Assembly (NCBI GenBank): GCA_035758845.1
Contig: DASTVZ010000012.1
Span: 1 to 64,000 of the forward strand
Source: JALZOC01 sp035758845
GTDB lineage: Bacteria; Acidobacteriota; Vicinamibacteria; Vicinamibacterales; 2-12-FULL-66-21
Reading direction: 5' to 3'
Length of the DNA stretch: 64,000 nt
Shown here: positions 33,446 to 42,534 of the stretch, one piece after another
How the letters are laid out: every line of letters begins with the position of its first letter
Position numbering within the stretch: position 1 is the first letter of the stretch
Position numbers and translations under genes: made by a program
Notes under the pieces: model-generated
The model's database searches: none
Told to the model about the DNA's origin: nothing
Seen by the model: only the letters and a program-made list of their open reading frames with translations

Positions 33446-34246
33446 GTGCCTTACCGAATAGACATCCGCTGCGACGGTGAGGTCGACAATGCGTTCGAAC
33501 GGCTCGTCCACCTGGGCGCACTTGATGTCGAGCCATGGTTCGGCCATGGCGTGACGGCGCTGATGCCCGACAGCGTCACGCCGGAACACGTCGCCGGCGC
33601 GCTCGGTGCCGACGACATCGTGGTCTCGCCCGCCGTTGGGCGGGACGACGATTCCGTCTGGGTGCTCACGCCACGCCCGATTCGCATTGGATCTCTTCGG
33701 ATCATTCCGGCTTCCCTCGATCGGAAACCCGGTGACCTCAGGCTCATCGACTCGCCGGCGTTTGGTACCGGATTACATCCGACGACGGCAATGTGCCTCG
33801 AAGCGATAGATGAGCTCATTCGAACCGCGCCGCCCAATCGTGTGCTTGACGTGGGCACAGGTTCCGGCGTGCTGGCGCTGGCGGCGTTGATGCTCGGTGT
33901 GTCGCGTGCCACGGCAATCGATACGGATGCCGCGGCGCTTGCCGTAACGGCCGACAACGCGCGCGCAAATGGACTCGAGGCGCGAGTGCGGCTCTCATGC
34001 GGCGGGCCCGAAATCGTAACAGGAACGTGGCCGCTGGTTCTCGCCAACATACTGGCGGCGCCGTTGATCGAAATGGCACCGGCTCTGGTCCGACGCGTCG
34101 GACATCACGGTCAACTGGTGCTGTCGGGCATCGCCAGTTCCTTGGCCTTCGAAGTTGCGCAAGCCTACGTCCACCAAGGAATGCATCGAGTCGACACGAA
34201 GTCGCGTGACGGATGGACCGCGCTCGTGCTTCGCGCGTCGTGGTGA
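33446..34246 (+). CDS. prmA: Ribosomal protein L11 methyltransferase PrmA
   Basis: A 266-residue protein. GTG 33446 has GGAGG eight bases upstream. The N-terminal L11-binding module is followed by the PrmA signature SPAFGTGLHPTTAMCLEAI, the SAM motif RVLDVGTGSGVLALAA, and LVLANILAAPLIEMAP (the NxxxxP motif). The enzyme trimethylates L11 amino groups. The start lies just outside the divergent kinase remnant. Slightly shorter than E. coli PrmA. Confidence 0.85.
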   Translation: MPYRIDIRCDGEVDNAFERLVHLGALDVEPWFGHGVTALMPDSVTPEHVAGALGADDIVVSPAVGRDDDSVWVLTPRPIRIGSLRIIPASLDRKPGDLRLIDSPAFGTGLHPTTAMCLEAIDELIRTAPPNRVLDVGTGSGVLALAALMLGVSRATAIDTDAAALAVTADNARANGLEARVRLSCGGPEIVTGTWPLVLANILAAPLIEMAPALVRRVGHHGQLVLSGIASSLAFEVAQAYVHQGMHRVDTKSRDGWTALVLRASW

Positions 34247-34314
34247 GGAAGAGCGACGTGTGGTGCCCGTCCTGGGTTGGTGAGTCGGAGGCCTGAGACG
34301 CAGCTCCCGCCGGA

Positions 34315-35412
34315 CTAGGGGTTGCTGCGGGCCACAAGCGCCGCGAAATCTTCGTAGCGCATCGCAATTCGGTTCTCGAACGCAGTCGCAAACGGCACAC
34401 CCCGCCGGAGATCCCCGAGCAGAGCGGCAATCGTGCCTGCACCATGCTGATCGAGCAGCCGGCGAACGGCTTGTGCAGACGAAGTGTACGCAGCTTCGGC
34501 GTCTCGCCTCGAGAGAAGAACGAAACCGCGGTGCAGCCGTGAGAGAGCCGGCGGCGCTCTGTTCGGCGGCGTCGGATCCGTGGTTGTAGAGTCCGTTGGT
34601 TCCAGTGCCGTGGCGAGCCCTTCGTTGAGCCATGCCGGTACGCTGCGGCCGGCCGTCATGTCGACAAGAGCATGAACAAACTCGTGTGACAGCACGCGAT
34701 CGAGCTCATCGCGTTCACTGACTGCGACGTTGCGCGGGACTCGAATGCGTCCGTCATAAGCTGCAGCCGACCAGGACGCGAGCCGGGTGATGTCATCAAA
34801 CTGTTGTCGGCTGTAGATCAGAACGGTGATTGGCCCTGATGGGTAGAGACCGAGGACATTAGCAATTCGCGCATACGCCGTTTCGAGCTGTTCGAGGACC
34901 CGCCGAGCGAATGGCTCATCAACGATTGCCTCGAAGAGCACGATGAAGTGGCTCGTACGGACCTCGTGGAATCGACTCTGGAGCTCGTGCTCCCTGGTCC
35001 AGTTGCCAAGCCGGTCTCGGAGCTCACGGTCGCGCGGCGCCCGCTCCAGGGCGGCCTCGCAGGTCGAGATCGCCTGCTCCAATCGTCCTGCTCGATAGTG
35101 CAGATCGCCGAGCCACAACGCGGCCGGCACATGACCGGGGTTGAGAGCGAGGGCGCGCTCGAACCGGGATCGTGCCACCTCGTTCTGCCCGAGCATGAAA
35201 GCGGCGACGCCAGCGCCAAAAGAGAGGGTGGCGTCGCCCGGCTCCAGCGCAGCTGCCTCGGTAAAGGTAGTCAGCGCGTCACCGAAACGGCGGGCGTCGA
35301 TCGCTGCCGTGCCGGTACGCGCGAGCGTGCTTGCATCCTGGCCACGAGCCTCACCAGTCACCAATACGACGAGGCTCAGCGCAGCCAGTGCTGTGAACCG
35401 TCTGATAGACAC
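34315..35412 (-). CDS. TPR protein with peptidase MA-like zinc protease domain
   Basis: About 365 residues. GTG 35412 opens a signal peptide ending ARGQ. Residues about 27-140 hold three TPR-like repeats (DALTTFTEAAALEPGDATL, ARSRFERALALNPGH). Residues about 155-300 contain LSHEFVHALVDMTAG, the HExxH zinc site, and the downstream PAWLNEGLAT with the third ligand Glu, as in gluzincin-type MA peptidases. A periplasmic protease or protease-like scaffold is likely. The substrate is unknown. The convergent prmA stop lies 69 bases from its stop. Confidence 0.75.
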   Translation of the reverse strand: MSIRRFTALAALSLVVLVTGEARGQDASTLARTGTAAIDARRFGDALTTFTEAAALEPGDATLSFGAGVAAFMLGQNEVARSRFERALALNPGHVPAALWLGDLHYRAGRLEQAISTCEAALERAPRDRELRDRLGNWTREHELQSRFHEVRTSHFIVLFEAIVDEPFARRVLEQLETAYARIANVLGLYPSGPITVLIYSRQQFDDITRLASWSAAAYDGRIRVPRNVAVSERDELDRVLSHEFVHALVDMTAGRSVPAWLNEGLATALEPTDSTTTDPTPPNRAPPALSRLHRGFVLLSRRDAEAAYTSSAQAVRRLLDQHGAGTIAALLGDLRRGVPFATAFENRIAMRYEDFAALVARSNP

Positions 35413-35548
35413 TGAGCGGTCGAGCGTGCAAAAAGAGTCCCGCGAAAACTGCCGGAAAACTTCCCATGTGTTCGATCGGCACGGCATTTTGTCGCTTGTG
35501 GCGTCTACAAAAGTCTGCCTCCACTACGGTTTCCTCTCGCCCTCTGCT

Positions 35549-35564
35549 ACACATCACGATGTGT
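35549..35564 (+). promoter_or_regulatory. Probable operator of the VapBC locus
   Basis: ACACATC-AC-GATGTGT is a perfect 7+2+7 dyad, 15 bases before the antitoxin ATG. TAATAA at 35566-35571 could be the -10 box, so a bound VapB/VapC complex would cover the promoter. A further half site GTGTGG lies at 35573-35578. Confidence 0.6.
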
Positions 35565-35578
35565 GTAATAATGTGTGG

Positions 35579-35779
35579 ATGGCGACGAATCTCGACCTCG
35601 ATCCGGCGCTGGTTGATGAAGCGGTCGCGGTCGGTGGACGCCGCACCAAGAAGGAGGCAGTCACCGAGGCACTCCGCGAATACATCGCGAGACGGCGCCA
35701 ACGTTACATCACCGCGCTGTTCGGAAAGGTCGCGTACGAACCTACGTACAACTACAAGAAGCAGCGGCGCCGCAGATGA
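35579..35779 (+). CDS. VapB-type antitoxin (ribbon-helix-helix)
   Basis: A 66-residue protein. MATNLDLDPALVDEAVAVGG forms the RHH strand and first helix, RRTKKEAVTEALREYIARR the second helix, as in VapB antitoxins of the DUF2191 type. The C-terminal tail (YEPTYNYKKQRRRR) would bind the toxin. ATG 35579 is used; upstream in-frame codons run into the operator. No ribosome binding site is seen, and a leaderless message is possible. It overlaps vapC as ATGA. Confidence 0.8.
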   Translation: MATNLDLDPALVDEAVAVGGRRTKKEAVTEALREYIARRRQRYITALFGKVAYEPTYNYKKQRRRR

Positions 35780-36186
35780 GGGTGCTGGTCGATACGTCCG
35801 TCTGGTCACTGGCGCTGCGGCGCCGCGCCCGACTCGACGAGCCCGTGGTCGAGGAACTGCGCTTCCTGATCGACCAGGGGCGTATCGCGATGATTGGACC
35901 GATCCGCCAGGAACTGTTGAGCGGCATCCGAACACTGGAGTCGTTCGAACGGCTGCGGGATCACCTGCGACCGTTCGTTGACGAACAGCTGGAGACGGCG
36001 GACTTCGAACGCGCAGCCGAACACTTCAACACCTGCCGGGCGCGAGGCGTGCAGGGCACGAATACCGATTTCCTCATCTGCGCCGTCGCCGAGCGCCGCA
36101 AGCTCCCGATTCTGACCAGCGACACCGACTTCGTCCGGTTTGCGAGAGTCCTCCCAATCGAACTGCACGGCCGAACTACGGAGTGA
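35776..36186 (+). CDS. VapC-type PIN domain toxin
   Basis: A 136-residue PIN ribonuclease. MRVLVDTSVWSLAL carries the first Asp, GPIRQELLSG the Glu, GTNTDFLICAVA the third acidic site, and LTSDTDFVRFAR the fourth. These residues hold magnesium for RNA cleavage, probably of tRNA or rRNA by analogy. It overlaps the antitoxin gene by four bases. The locus appears complete and intact. Confidence 0.88.
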   Translation: MRVLVDTSVWSLALRRRARLDEPVVEELRFLIDQGRIAMIGPIRQELLSGIRTLESFERLRDHLRPFVDEQLETADFERAAEHFNTCRARGVQGTNTDFLICAVAERRKLPILTSDTDFVRFARVLPIELHGRTTE

Positions 36187-36287
36187 CAGCCGCTCGTGGT
36201 GATGTGGCTGCAAGCTGCGCGCCTCAGGCAAGTGCATGAAGAGATGAGTCGGGTCTCGGGGATGATTCTGGTACTCTCTAAGCCGCA

Positions 36288-37151
36288 ATGCTCAATATCA
36301 AACGTGTAGGAGTCATTGGCGCAGGAACGATGGGCAACGGGATCGCCCAAGTGTTCGCGCAAAAAGGATTCGAAGTACAGCTCGTCGACCTCGCGGCACC
36401 GGCACTTGACAGAGCGAGAACCTCCATCGAGAAGAGCCTCGACAAGTTCGTCGACAAGAGCAAGCTCACCAGGGACGAGCGCGACGCGGCGCTGTCGCGT
36501 CTCACGATCGGCACCAGCATCGATGCCCTCGCGACCGCCGACTACATCGTCGAAGCAATTGTCGAGGACGAGAGCACCAAGCGTGCGTTGTTCTCCCGGC
36601 TCGATACGCTGACCCGTCCGCACGTCATCCTGTCGTCGAACACGTCATCGATCTCCATCACCACGCTCGGGGCCGCCACCAAACGGCCCGACAAAGTGCT
36701 GGGCATGCATTTCATGAACCCGGTGCCGCTGATGGCGCTGGTGGAATTGATCCGCGGGCAAGCCACGTCGGCTGAATCCATGCTCACGGCAGCCGAGTTG
36801 TGCATGGAACTCGGCAAGACCGGCATAGAAGCCGCCGACTACCCCGGGTTCATCGCCAACCGCATTCTGATGCCGATGATCAACGAAGCGATCTTCGCGC
36901 TCATGGAAGGGGTTGGCACGCCGGATGCGATCGATGCGGTGATGAAGCTGGGCATGAATCATCCAATGGGACCGCTGGCGCTGGCCGACTTCATCGGCCT
37001 CGACGTGTGCCTCGCGATCATGAACGTCCTGCACAATGGGCTGGGAGATCCGAAATACCGTCCGTGTCCTCTGCTTCGACGCATGGTTGCGGCCGGACAC
37101 CTGGGGCGCAAGAGCGGCCGCGGTTTTTATGAATACCAGTCGCAGGGGTAG
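36288..37151 (+). CDS. 3-hydroxyacyl-CoA (3-hydroxybutyryl-CoA) dehydrogenase
   Basis: A 287-residue protein. RVGVIGAGTMGNGIAQVFAQ is the NAD-binding Rossmann loop, LSSNTSSISIT and GMHFMNPVPLMALVELI are the catalytic region with the His, and YPGFIANRILMPMINEA starts the helical dimer domain. It interconverts 3-hydroxyacyl-CoA and 3-ketoacyl-CoA with NAD(P), one step from the thiolase at 31810. The size is that of the bacterial short-chain enzyme (Hbd). It stands alone between the toxin locus and the convergent VWA gene. Confidence 0.92.
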   Translation: MLNIKRVGVIGAGTMGNGIAQVFAQKGFEVQLVDLAAPALDRARTSIEKSLDKFVDKSKLTRDERDAALSRLTIGTSIDALATADYIVEAIVEDESTKRALFSRLDTLTRPHVILSSNTSSISITTLGAATKRPDKVLGMHFMNPVPLMALVELIRGQATSAESMLTAAELCMELGKTGIEAADYPGFIANRILMPMINEAIFALMEGVGTPDAIDAVMKLGMNHPMGPLALADFIGLDVCLAIMNVLHNGLGDPKYRPCPLLRRMVAAGHLGRKSGRGFYEYQSQG

Positions 37152-37153
37152 AT

Positions 37154-38080
37154 CTATTGGGCGAAGTAGCCTCGCCGCGCGGTTACCTTCCCTGACCTCC
37201 CTTTCAGTTTGACGTCGAGCCGATGCCATCCGGTCGGCGACACGCCGGTCGGCGTGTAGGACAAGACGTAGCGATCGCGAAATTCCGCGAGCGTTTGCGT
37301 AAACGTCGCGCGCAGATCTCTATTTGAAGTGGCGAACATCACTCGCCCGCCAGTTTCCTCGGTGAGGTTGTCGAGAAACTTGCCGGCTTTCTCGATGGTT
37401 ATCACCTTCGCCGCTGTGATACCGGTCCTGCCAGATGTCGACGACATTGTGTATGCATAACGCTGTTCCCCGATTGCGACCGCGTAGACGACGGCGTCGG
37501 TCCGTTTCGCCGCTTCGATCACAGCCGACGGGCGGAGCCAGCTCGCCGTGTCCGCACCATCGCTGAAGACCAAGACAAGCGTCCGTCCAGGATCCGCCTC
37601 TCGCAGGGCGAGCGCAGCAAACGCCGCGTCGCGAAGCGACGTGGCGCCTTGCGCTGAGAGCGTCGCGAACGCACCCTGAATCTGCTGCCGGCTCGGCGTC
37701 AGCGGCGCCAGCAGCCGAACACGTGTCGCAAAGGACACCAGCGCAACACGGTCGTCTGGTCGTAATCGTTCCAGCAACGATTGCGCCGCCTGGACGAGCG
37801 CGTGCAGCCGGTCCCCGGCCACGCTGCCGCTCGTATCGAAGGCGAGGATGAGATTGAGCGGGATCTGCTCGACCTCGAATTCGGATACCTTTTGCAGCAC
37901 GCCCTCATCTCGCAATTCGAAATCCTTGGCACTGAGTCCGCGAACCAGTTCCTGCCCATGCGTGACCAACACGTCGACGCGGACGCCAATGGTCCCCGAC
38001 GTGAATCGCTGCGCAGGTACAGAAGGTCCAGCGATGACGATGATGAGCGCCACGGCACACGCGGCGTGAAGCCGAATCAC
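37154..38080 (-). CDS. VWFA-related secreted protein (acidobacterial type)
   Basis: About 308 residues. GTG 38080 overlaps the upstream stop (GTGA) and starts a signal peptide ending SVPAQ. The module GVRVDVLVTHGQELVRGLSAKDF precedes the VWA domain, whose metal site is AFDTSGSVAGD with SLRDAAFAAL and VFSDGADTAS. This combination is typical of the VWFA-related family amplified in Acidobacteriota. Adhesion or protein-binding function is inferred. It is coupled to the TPR protein before it. Confidence 0.8.
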   Translation of the reverse strand: MIRLHAACAVALIIVIAGPSVPAQRFTSGTIGVRVDVLVTHGQELVRGLSAKDFELRDEGVLQKVSEFEVEQIPLNLILAFDTSGSVAGDRLHALVQAAQSLLERLRPDDRVALVSFATRVRLLAPLTPSRQQIQGAFATLSAQGATSLRDAAFAALALREADPGRTLVLVFSDGADTASWLRPSAVIEAAKRTDAVVYAVAIGEQRYAYTMSSTSGRTGITAAKVITIEKAGKFLDNLTEETGGRVMFATSNRDLRATFTQTLAEFRDRYVLSYTPTGVSPTGWHRLDVKLKGRSGKVTARRGYFAQ

Positions 38081-39123
38081 GGGTGGATCATCCTTCGCGC
38101 TTCTTCGACGTACCCCGGACCACGCCATGCGGTTCCGCGCGAGTACCAGAACCATGGATCCGCCGTATCGGGAACATCTCGCGCACGCGCGCTCGAACGC
38201 ACGTCCTCGGCCGCCTCGGCGCGGGCGCCGCGTGCATGCCGCACGTGTGCAAGGGCGACGTATGCCGATTGCGCGGTGGGCATCATCGCCACGGCCGCGC
38301 TGTAGCGTCGTTCGGCTTCCACGGTGTCGCCGCGCTTCTCGAGCGTCTCTCCTTCAAACAGCCTGGCGAGATATTGGTACGGCATTTCTGCGGCTGGGCC
38401 GATCTGTCCCAGGACTTTCATTCCCTCGGCGTCATTACGAAGCACGAGCACGCGGCCAAGCCGCAAACGTGCTTCGGCCAGGGTCGGGGCAACAATGAGT
38501 GCCTGCCGATAGTGTCGTTCGGCATCGCCCAAATCCCCCTTCACATCGGCATCATCCTCGTGATTCATCCACCAGGCCATCTCCTCAGTGGCGCCGAGCG
38601 CCAAGAGGAGCTCCGCAGAGTCGCCGCTTGGATCGCGGGCATGCTCGCCGAATTGCTTTGCCGTCCTGACCAACCGGCCCTCGTGGAGAAGCGCGAGCAC
38701 GAGGAGCGGCCACTGTTTGACGAACGGAGAGGCGCGACCGCGTGATCTGAGCTTGGCGACGTACGTCTCGGAGAGCGCGATTTGGTACCGGAACTCCCCC
38801 TCGTTGTGCCGGGTGAGCGCGACAAATGCGCGCGCCGTGTGCAACATGACCGCGCCGCAAATCGTAGCGGCCGCTCGTTCGGAGTCTTCCTTGTTCTTGC
38901 CGTCGAGTGCTTTGAAGAGCGCGTCCCGCTCGGCCGTCACCTCGGCGGCCATGATCCTCGCGAGTTTGTTCAGTGCGAGTTCGTCCTGACCTTGACGAAA
39001 CAGATCGATCGCGTCGGCATAGGGGGTCGTCGCACCCTGCGTCGATGCGCGCACGACGTGACACAGCGCGAGCCCGAGGACCAGGACACCCAACGCCGCT
39101 CGCACAGCAGGGCGTATCCGCAC
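38077..39123 (-). CDS. Secreted TPR-repeat protein
   Basis: About 348 residues from GTG 39123; the 135 codons upstream of it in the longest frame are antisense of pilT and its leader. A signal-like segment (AALGVLVLGLALCHVVRAS) is followed by helical repeats: ADAIDLFRQGQDELALNKLARI, DAERHYRQALIVAPTLAEARLRLGRVL, EAERRYSAAVAMMPTAQSAYVAL. TPR units mediate protein binding. It is translationally coupled to the VWA protein, with which it may form a surface complex. A role beyond that cannot be read. Confidence 0.7.
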   Translation of the reverse strand: MRIRPAVRAALGVLVLGLALCHVVRASTQGATTPYADAIDLFRQGQDELALNKLARIMAAEVTAERDALFKALDGKNKEDSERAAATICGAVMLHTARAFVALTRHNEGEFRYQIALSETYVAKLRSRGRASPFVKQWPLLVLALLHEGRLVRTAKQFGEHARDPSGDSAELLLALGATEEMAWWMNHEDDADVKGDLGDAERHYRQALIVAPTLAEARLRLGRVLVLRNDAEGMKVLGQIGPAAEMPYQYLARLFEGETLEKRGDTVEAERRYSAAVAMMPTAQSAYVALAHVRHARGARAEAAEDVRSSARARDVPDTADPWFWYSRGTAWRGPGYVEEARRMIHP

Positions 39124-39285
39124 ACGCGAAGAATACTGGTTCGCGACGCACTCCGCGCAAGCACGAAAAAGCTCGCGCCGTGTGCGAGAACAGGACAGCG
39201 CTTCGACTGCCGCCGCGGGAAGCGTCAAAAACCTTCGAGAATTTGCCGTGTTTTGCCGGCATGTCCCTTGCGAAATGTCGGCGCG

Positions 39286-40476
39286 ATGCTGACCACGGCC
39301 ACGCAGACCGCACAGGATTCGTTTGCTCCCGCCACGATCGATACACCTGATATTGCCGCACGCCCAGCGCCGGAAAACGGCACGGGGAGCGCCGCGCCGG
39401 TGCTTCGACGTGAGCCCGCCATCAACGCGATGTTCCGTCGCATGTGTGAGCTCAAGGCGTCGGACCTGCACATCAGCGCATCGGTCGCACCGCTCGTCCG
39501 CAAGGATGGCGAGATGCGCCGGCTGCACGAAGCGGCAGGCCCCCTGACGTCAGAGATGGTCCTGACGCTGCTCAAAGAGATCATGCCGGTGGTGAATCAG
39601 GCGGAGTTCGAGGCACGTCACGACACCGACTTCGCATACGAGATCGCAGGGCTCGCGCGATTCCGCGCCAACGTGTTCATGGATCGTCAGGGCGTCGGTG
39701 CGGTGTTCCGCGTCATCCCGTCGAAGATTCTGACCGCGGAGCAGCTCGAACTGTCGGCGCACGTCCTGGAGCTCTGCAAACTGACCAAAGGCCTGGTCCT
39801 CGTGACCGGCCCGACGGGGTCCGGAAAGTCGACGACGCTCTGCGCGATGATCGACTACATCAACCGGAACCGGACCGATCACATCATCACGATCGAAGAT
39901 CCGATTGAATTCGTGCACCAGAACCAGAAGTGCCTGATCAATCAGCGCGAGGTGCACAACCACACGCGATCGTTCAAGGACGCGCTCCGCGCGGCGCTGC
40001 GCGAAGACCCCGACGTGCTGCTCGTCGGTGAACTGCGCGACCTCGAGACCATCGCAATCGCGATCGAGACCGCGGAAACCGGCCATCTCGTGTTCGGCAC
40101 CCTGCACACGACGACGGCGGCTTCGACGGTGGATCGCGTGATTGACCAGTTCCCTGCCGATCGACAGGCCCAGATCCGGGTGATGCTGTCGGAGTCGCTA
40201 CGCGGCGTCATCGCGCAGACGCTGTGCCGGAAGATCGGCGGGGGACGGGTCGCTGCACTGGAGGTGCTGCTCACCAACGGTGCGATCAGCAATCTCATTC
40301 GCGAAGGCAAGACGTTCCAGATCCCGTCGATGATGCAAGTCGGCCGGGCTCAGGGCATGGTTTCGCTGAACGATGCGCTTGCCGATCTCGTGAAAAAGGG
40401 CCTGGTGGCGCCCGAGGAAGCGATTCTTCGCGCCGTCGACAAGGCGGGACTCGAGACCCTGCTCAAGCGGCGGTAG
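39286..40476 (+). CDS. pilT: Type IV pilus retraction ATPase PilT-like
   Basis: A 396-residue secretion-type ATPase with a 45-residue N-terminal extension. INAMFRRMCELKASDLHIS opens the PilT core; VLVTGPTGSGKSTTL is Walker A, IITIEDPIEFVH the Asp box, LRAALREDPDVLLVGELRDLETI Walker B, and LVFGTLHTTTAASTVDRVID the His box. It powers pilus retraction for twitching or DNA uptake. No other pilus gene is in the window, so PilT may serve a pilus encoded elsewhere. It is divergent from the TPR gene. Confidence 0.9.
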   Translation: MLTTATQTAQDSFAPATIDTPDIAARPAPENGTGSAAPVLRREPAINAMFRRMCELKASDLHISASVAPLVRKDGEMRRLHEAAGPLTSEMVLTLLKEIMPVVNQAEFEARHDTDFAYEIAGLARFRANVFMDRQGVGAVFRVIPSKILTAEQLELSAHVLELCKLTKGLVLVTGPTGSGKSTTLCAMIDYINRNRTDHIITIEDPIEFVHQNQKCLINQREVHNHTRSFKDALRAALREDPDVLLVGELRDLETIAIAIETAETGHLVFGTLHTTTAASTVDRVIDQFPADRQAQIRVMLSESLRGVIAQTLCRKIGGGRVAALEVLLTNGAISNLIREGKTFQIPSMMQVGRAQGMVSLNDALADLVKKGLVAPEEAILRAVDKAGLETLLKRR

Positions 40477-40496
40477 TTCCCGGCGGTCGGTGTTCG

Positions 40497-40997
40497 CTAC
40501 TCGCGGCTCGGCGATCGGTTTCTGCGCAGCAGGACGATCATGGCGAGCGGGACGAGAATCAGCAGCTCGCGCCCGAGCGCGAGCAGGTTGACCGTCCAGA
40601 ACTCCGGCAACCAGTAGCGCCGCGAAATCGCCATGAAGACGTGCCATGGGGATTCGAAGTACTCATGGCTGAACGGCCATAGCGCCATGATGCCGATCGG
40701 CGGCGACGAATCGCTCCCCAGCCAATCAAGCAGCGTGTGCGACGCGTAAGCGAGCGCGATCGCACACGCGAGGACCGCGTCACGCGGTCGCGCAACCAAC
40801 CAGGTCACGATCCCCACGATCAGGGCAGCACCAATGCCGTGCGATGGTCCGCTGTGTGCGCCGACCAGGAGATCCAGATCCGCCGCCATTCCTGCGGCGG
40901 CGTAGGTAGCAATCCGCCGCGCTGTGTCCTGGCGTGGCAGTGAGACAAGCGATCCAGCAATCACGCCCGCGATGGCGTGACCTATTGGGGACGGCAT
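40497..40997 (-). CDS. YdjM-like metal-dependent membrane hydrolase family protein
   Basis: A 166-residue protein with three to four membrane spans. MPSPIGHAIAGVIAG and LLVGAHSGPSHGIGAA carry the conserved His residues, YASHTLLDWLGSD the HxxxD pair. The family (DUF457/YdjM) is annotated as membrane-bound metal-dependent hydrolases; catalytic activity has not been shown for most members. Its leader is dispersed element copy D. It is convergent with pilT. Confidence 0.75.
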   Translation of the reverse strand: MPSPIGHAIAGVIAGSLVSLPRQDTARRIATYAAAGMAADLDLLVGAHSGPSHGIGAALIVGIVTWLVARPRDAVLACAIALAYASHTLLDWLGSDSSPPIGIMALWPFSHEYFESPWHVFMAISRRYWLPEFWTVNLLALGRELLILVPLAMIVLLRRNRSPSRE

Positions 40998-41024
40998 GTG
41001 TAGCTCGGAGATCCTTTTCTTTTA

Positions 41025-41092
41025 CTTTGCGCTGGGGCTCCACCCCCAGCGCCTTGCCAGCGCTCGCTCCCTTCGCTCGCGCCGTTTGATCC
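41025..41092 (-). repeat. GC-rich dispersed leader element, copy D
   Basis: On the minus strand: a GGCGCGAGCGAAGGGAGCGAGC block, then a hairpin (41052-41044 with 41037-41029, 9 bp) and AAAGTAAAAGAAAAGG, and the YdjM-like gene start at 40997. The stem reads GCGCTGGGG rather than GCGCGTGGGG. Confidence 0.6.
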
Positions 41093-41139
41093 GCTGCACT
41101 TGGACCCTCAGTGAGGCATCCTGTCGCTGAGGGTTCCAG

Positions 41140-41167
41140 ACGCCAAAAGCCAGCAGCCAACAGCCGG
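41140..41167 (+). repeat. Heptanucleotide array, unit CAGCCAA (4 units)
   Basis: ACGCCAA, AAGCCAG, CAGCCAA, CAGCCGG. Next to dispersed element copy D, as the array at 31346 is next to copy B. Confidence 0.6.
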
Positions 41168-41309
41168 CACGCGTCGCATTTTTCGCAACCGCGCAGCATT
41201 TTTGGCGGTTCAGGATCTGCGACGTGCCACGACCAGAGGCGAAAGTCGATCATCGCCGTAAGCTGCTGATTTTGGGCCATCTAGCCTATGCAGCTTCACA
41301 GATTTTCGC
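41168..41309. other. Intergenic space upstream of the recA promoter
   Basis: Two GCATTTTT words (41175, 41202) spaced 27 bases apart are the only noticeable feature. No operator palindrome clearly resembling a LexA box was recognised. Confidence 0.4.
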
Positions 41310-41339
41310 TTGACTTTCTCCCCGGCACACTCCTAGAAT
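41310..41339 (+). promoter_or_regulatory. recA promoter
   Basis: TTGACT at 41310-41315 and TAGAAT at 41334-41339 with 18-base spacing, about 105 bases before the recA start. This is the best promoter match in the window. Confidence 0.7.
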
Positions 41340-41444
41340 GCAGTCGCTGTCGTTCATTCATTTTGCGGCCATGACCTTCCTTGTCACGACCACGCTGCAC
41401 AATGGCTCGACAGTCAACTGCATTCACGTCAGGAGCGCCACCGT

Positions 41445-42491
<1,047 letters not shown>

Positions 42492-42505
42492 ACGTTTGAA
42501 AGGCA

Positions 42506-42534
42506 AAAGGGAAAAGGTTCTACCTTTTCCCTTT
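42506..42534 (+). terminator. Bidirectional hairpin terminator between recA and the FHA gene
   Basis: A perfect 12-bp stem (42506-42517 with 42523-42534) and loop TTCTA. T-rich on both strands. The stop codon of the convergent FHA gene lies inside the hairpin. Confidence 0.8.

Noticed and set aside
39124..39528. N-terminal extension of the TPR protein
   Set aside because: These codons are antisense of pilT and its leader. A signal-like segment begins at GTG 39123.
41168..41444. LexA (SOS) operator before recA
   Set aside because: No convincing palindrome was found near the promoter; the acidobacterial LexA box is not known well enough to judge by eye.
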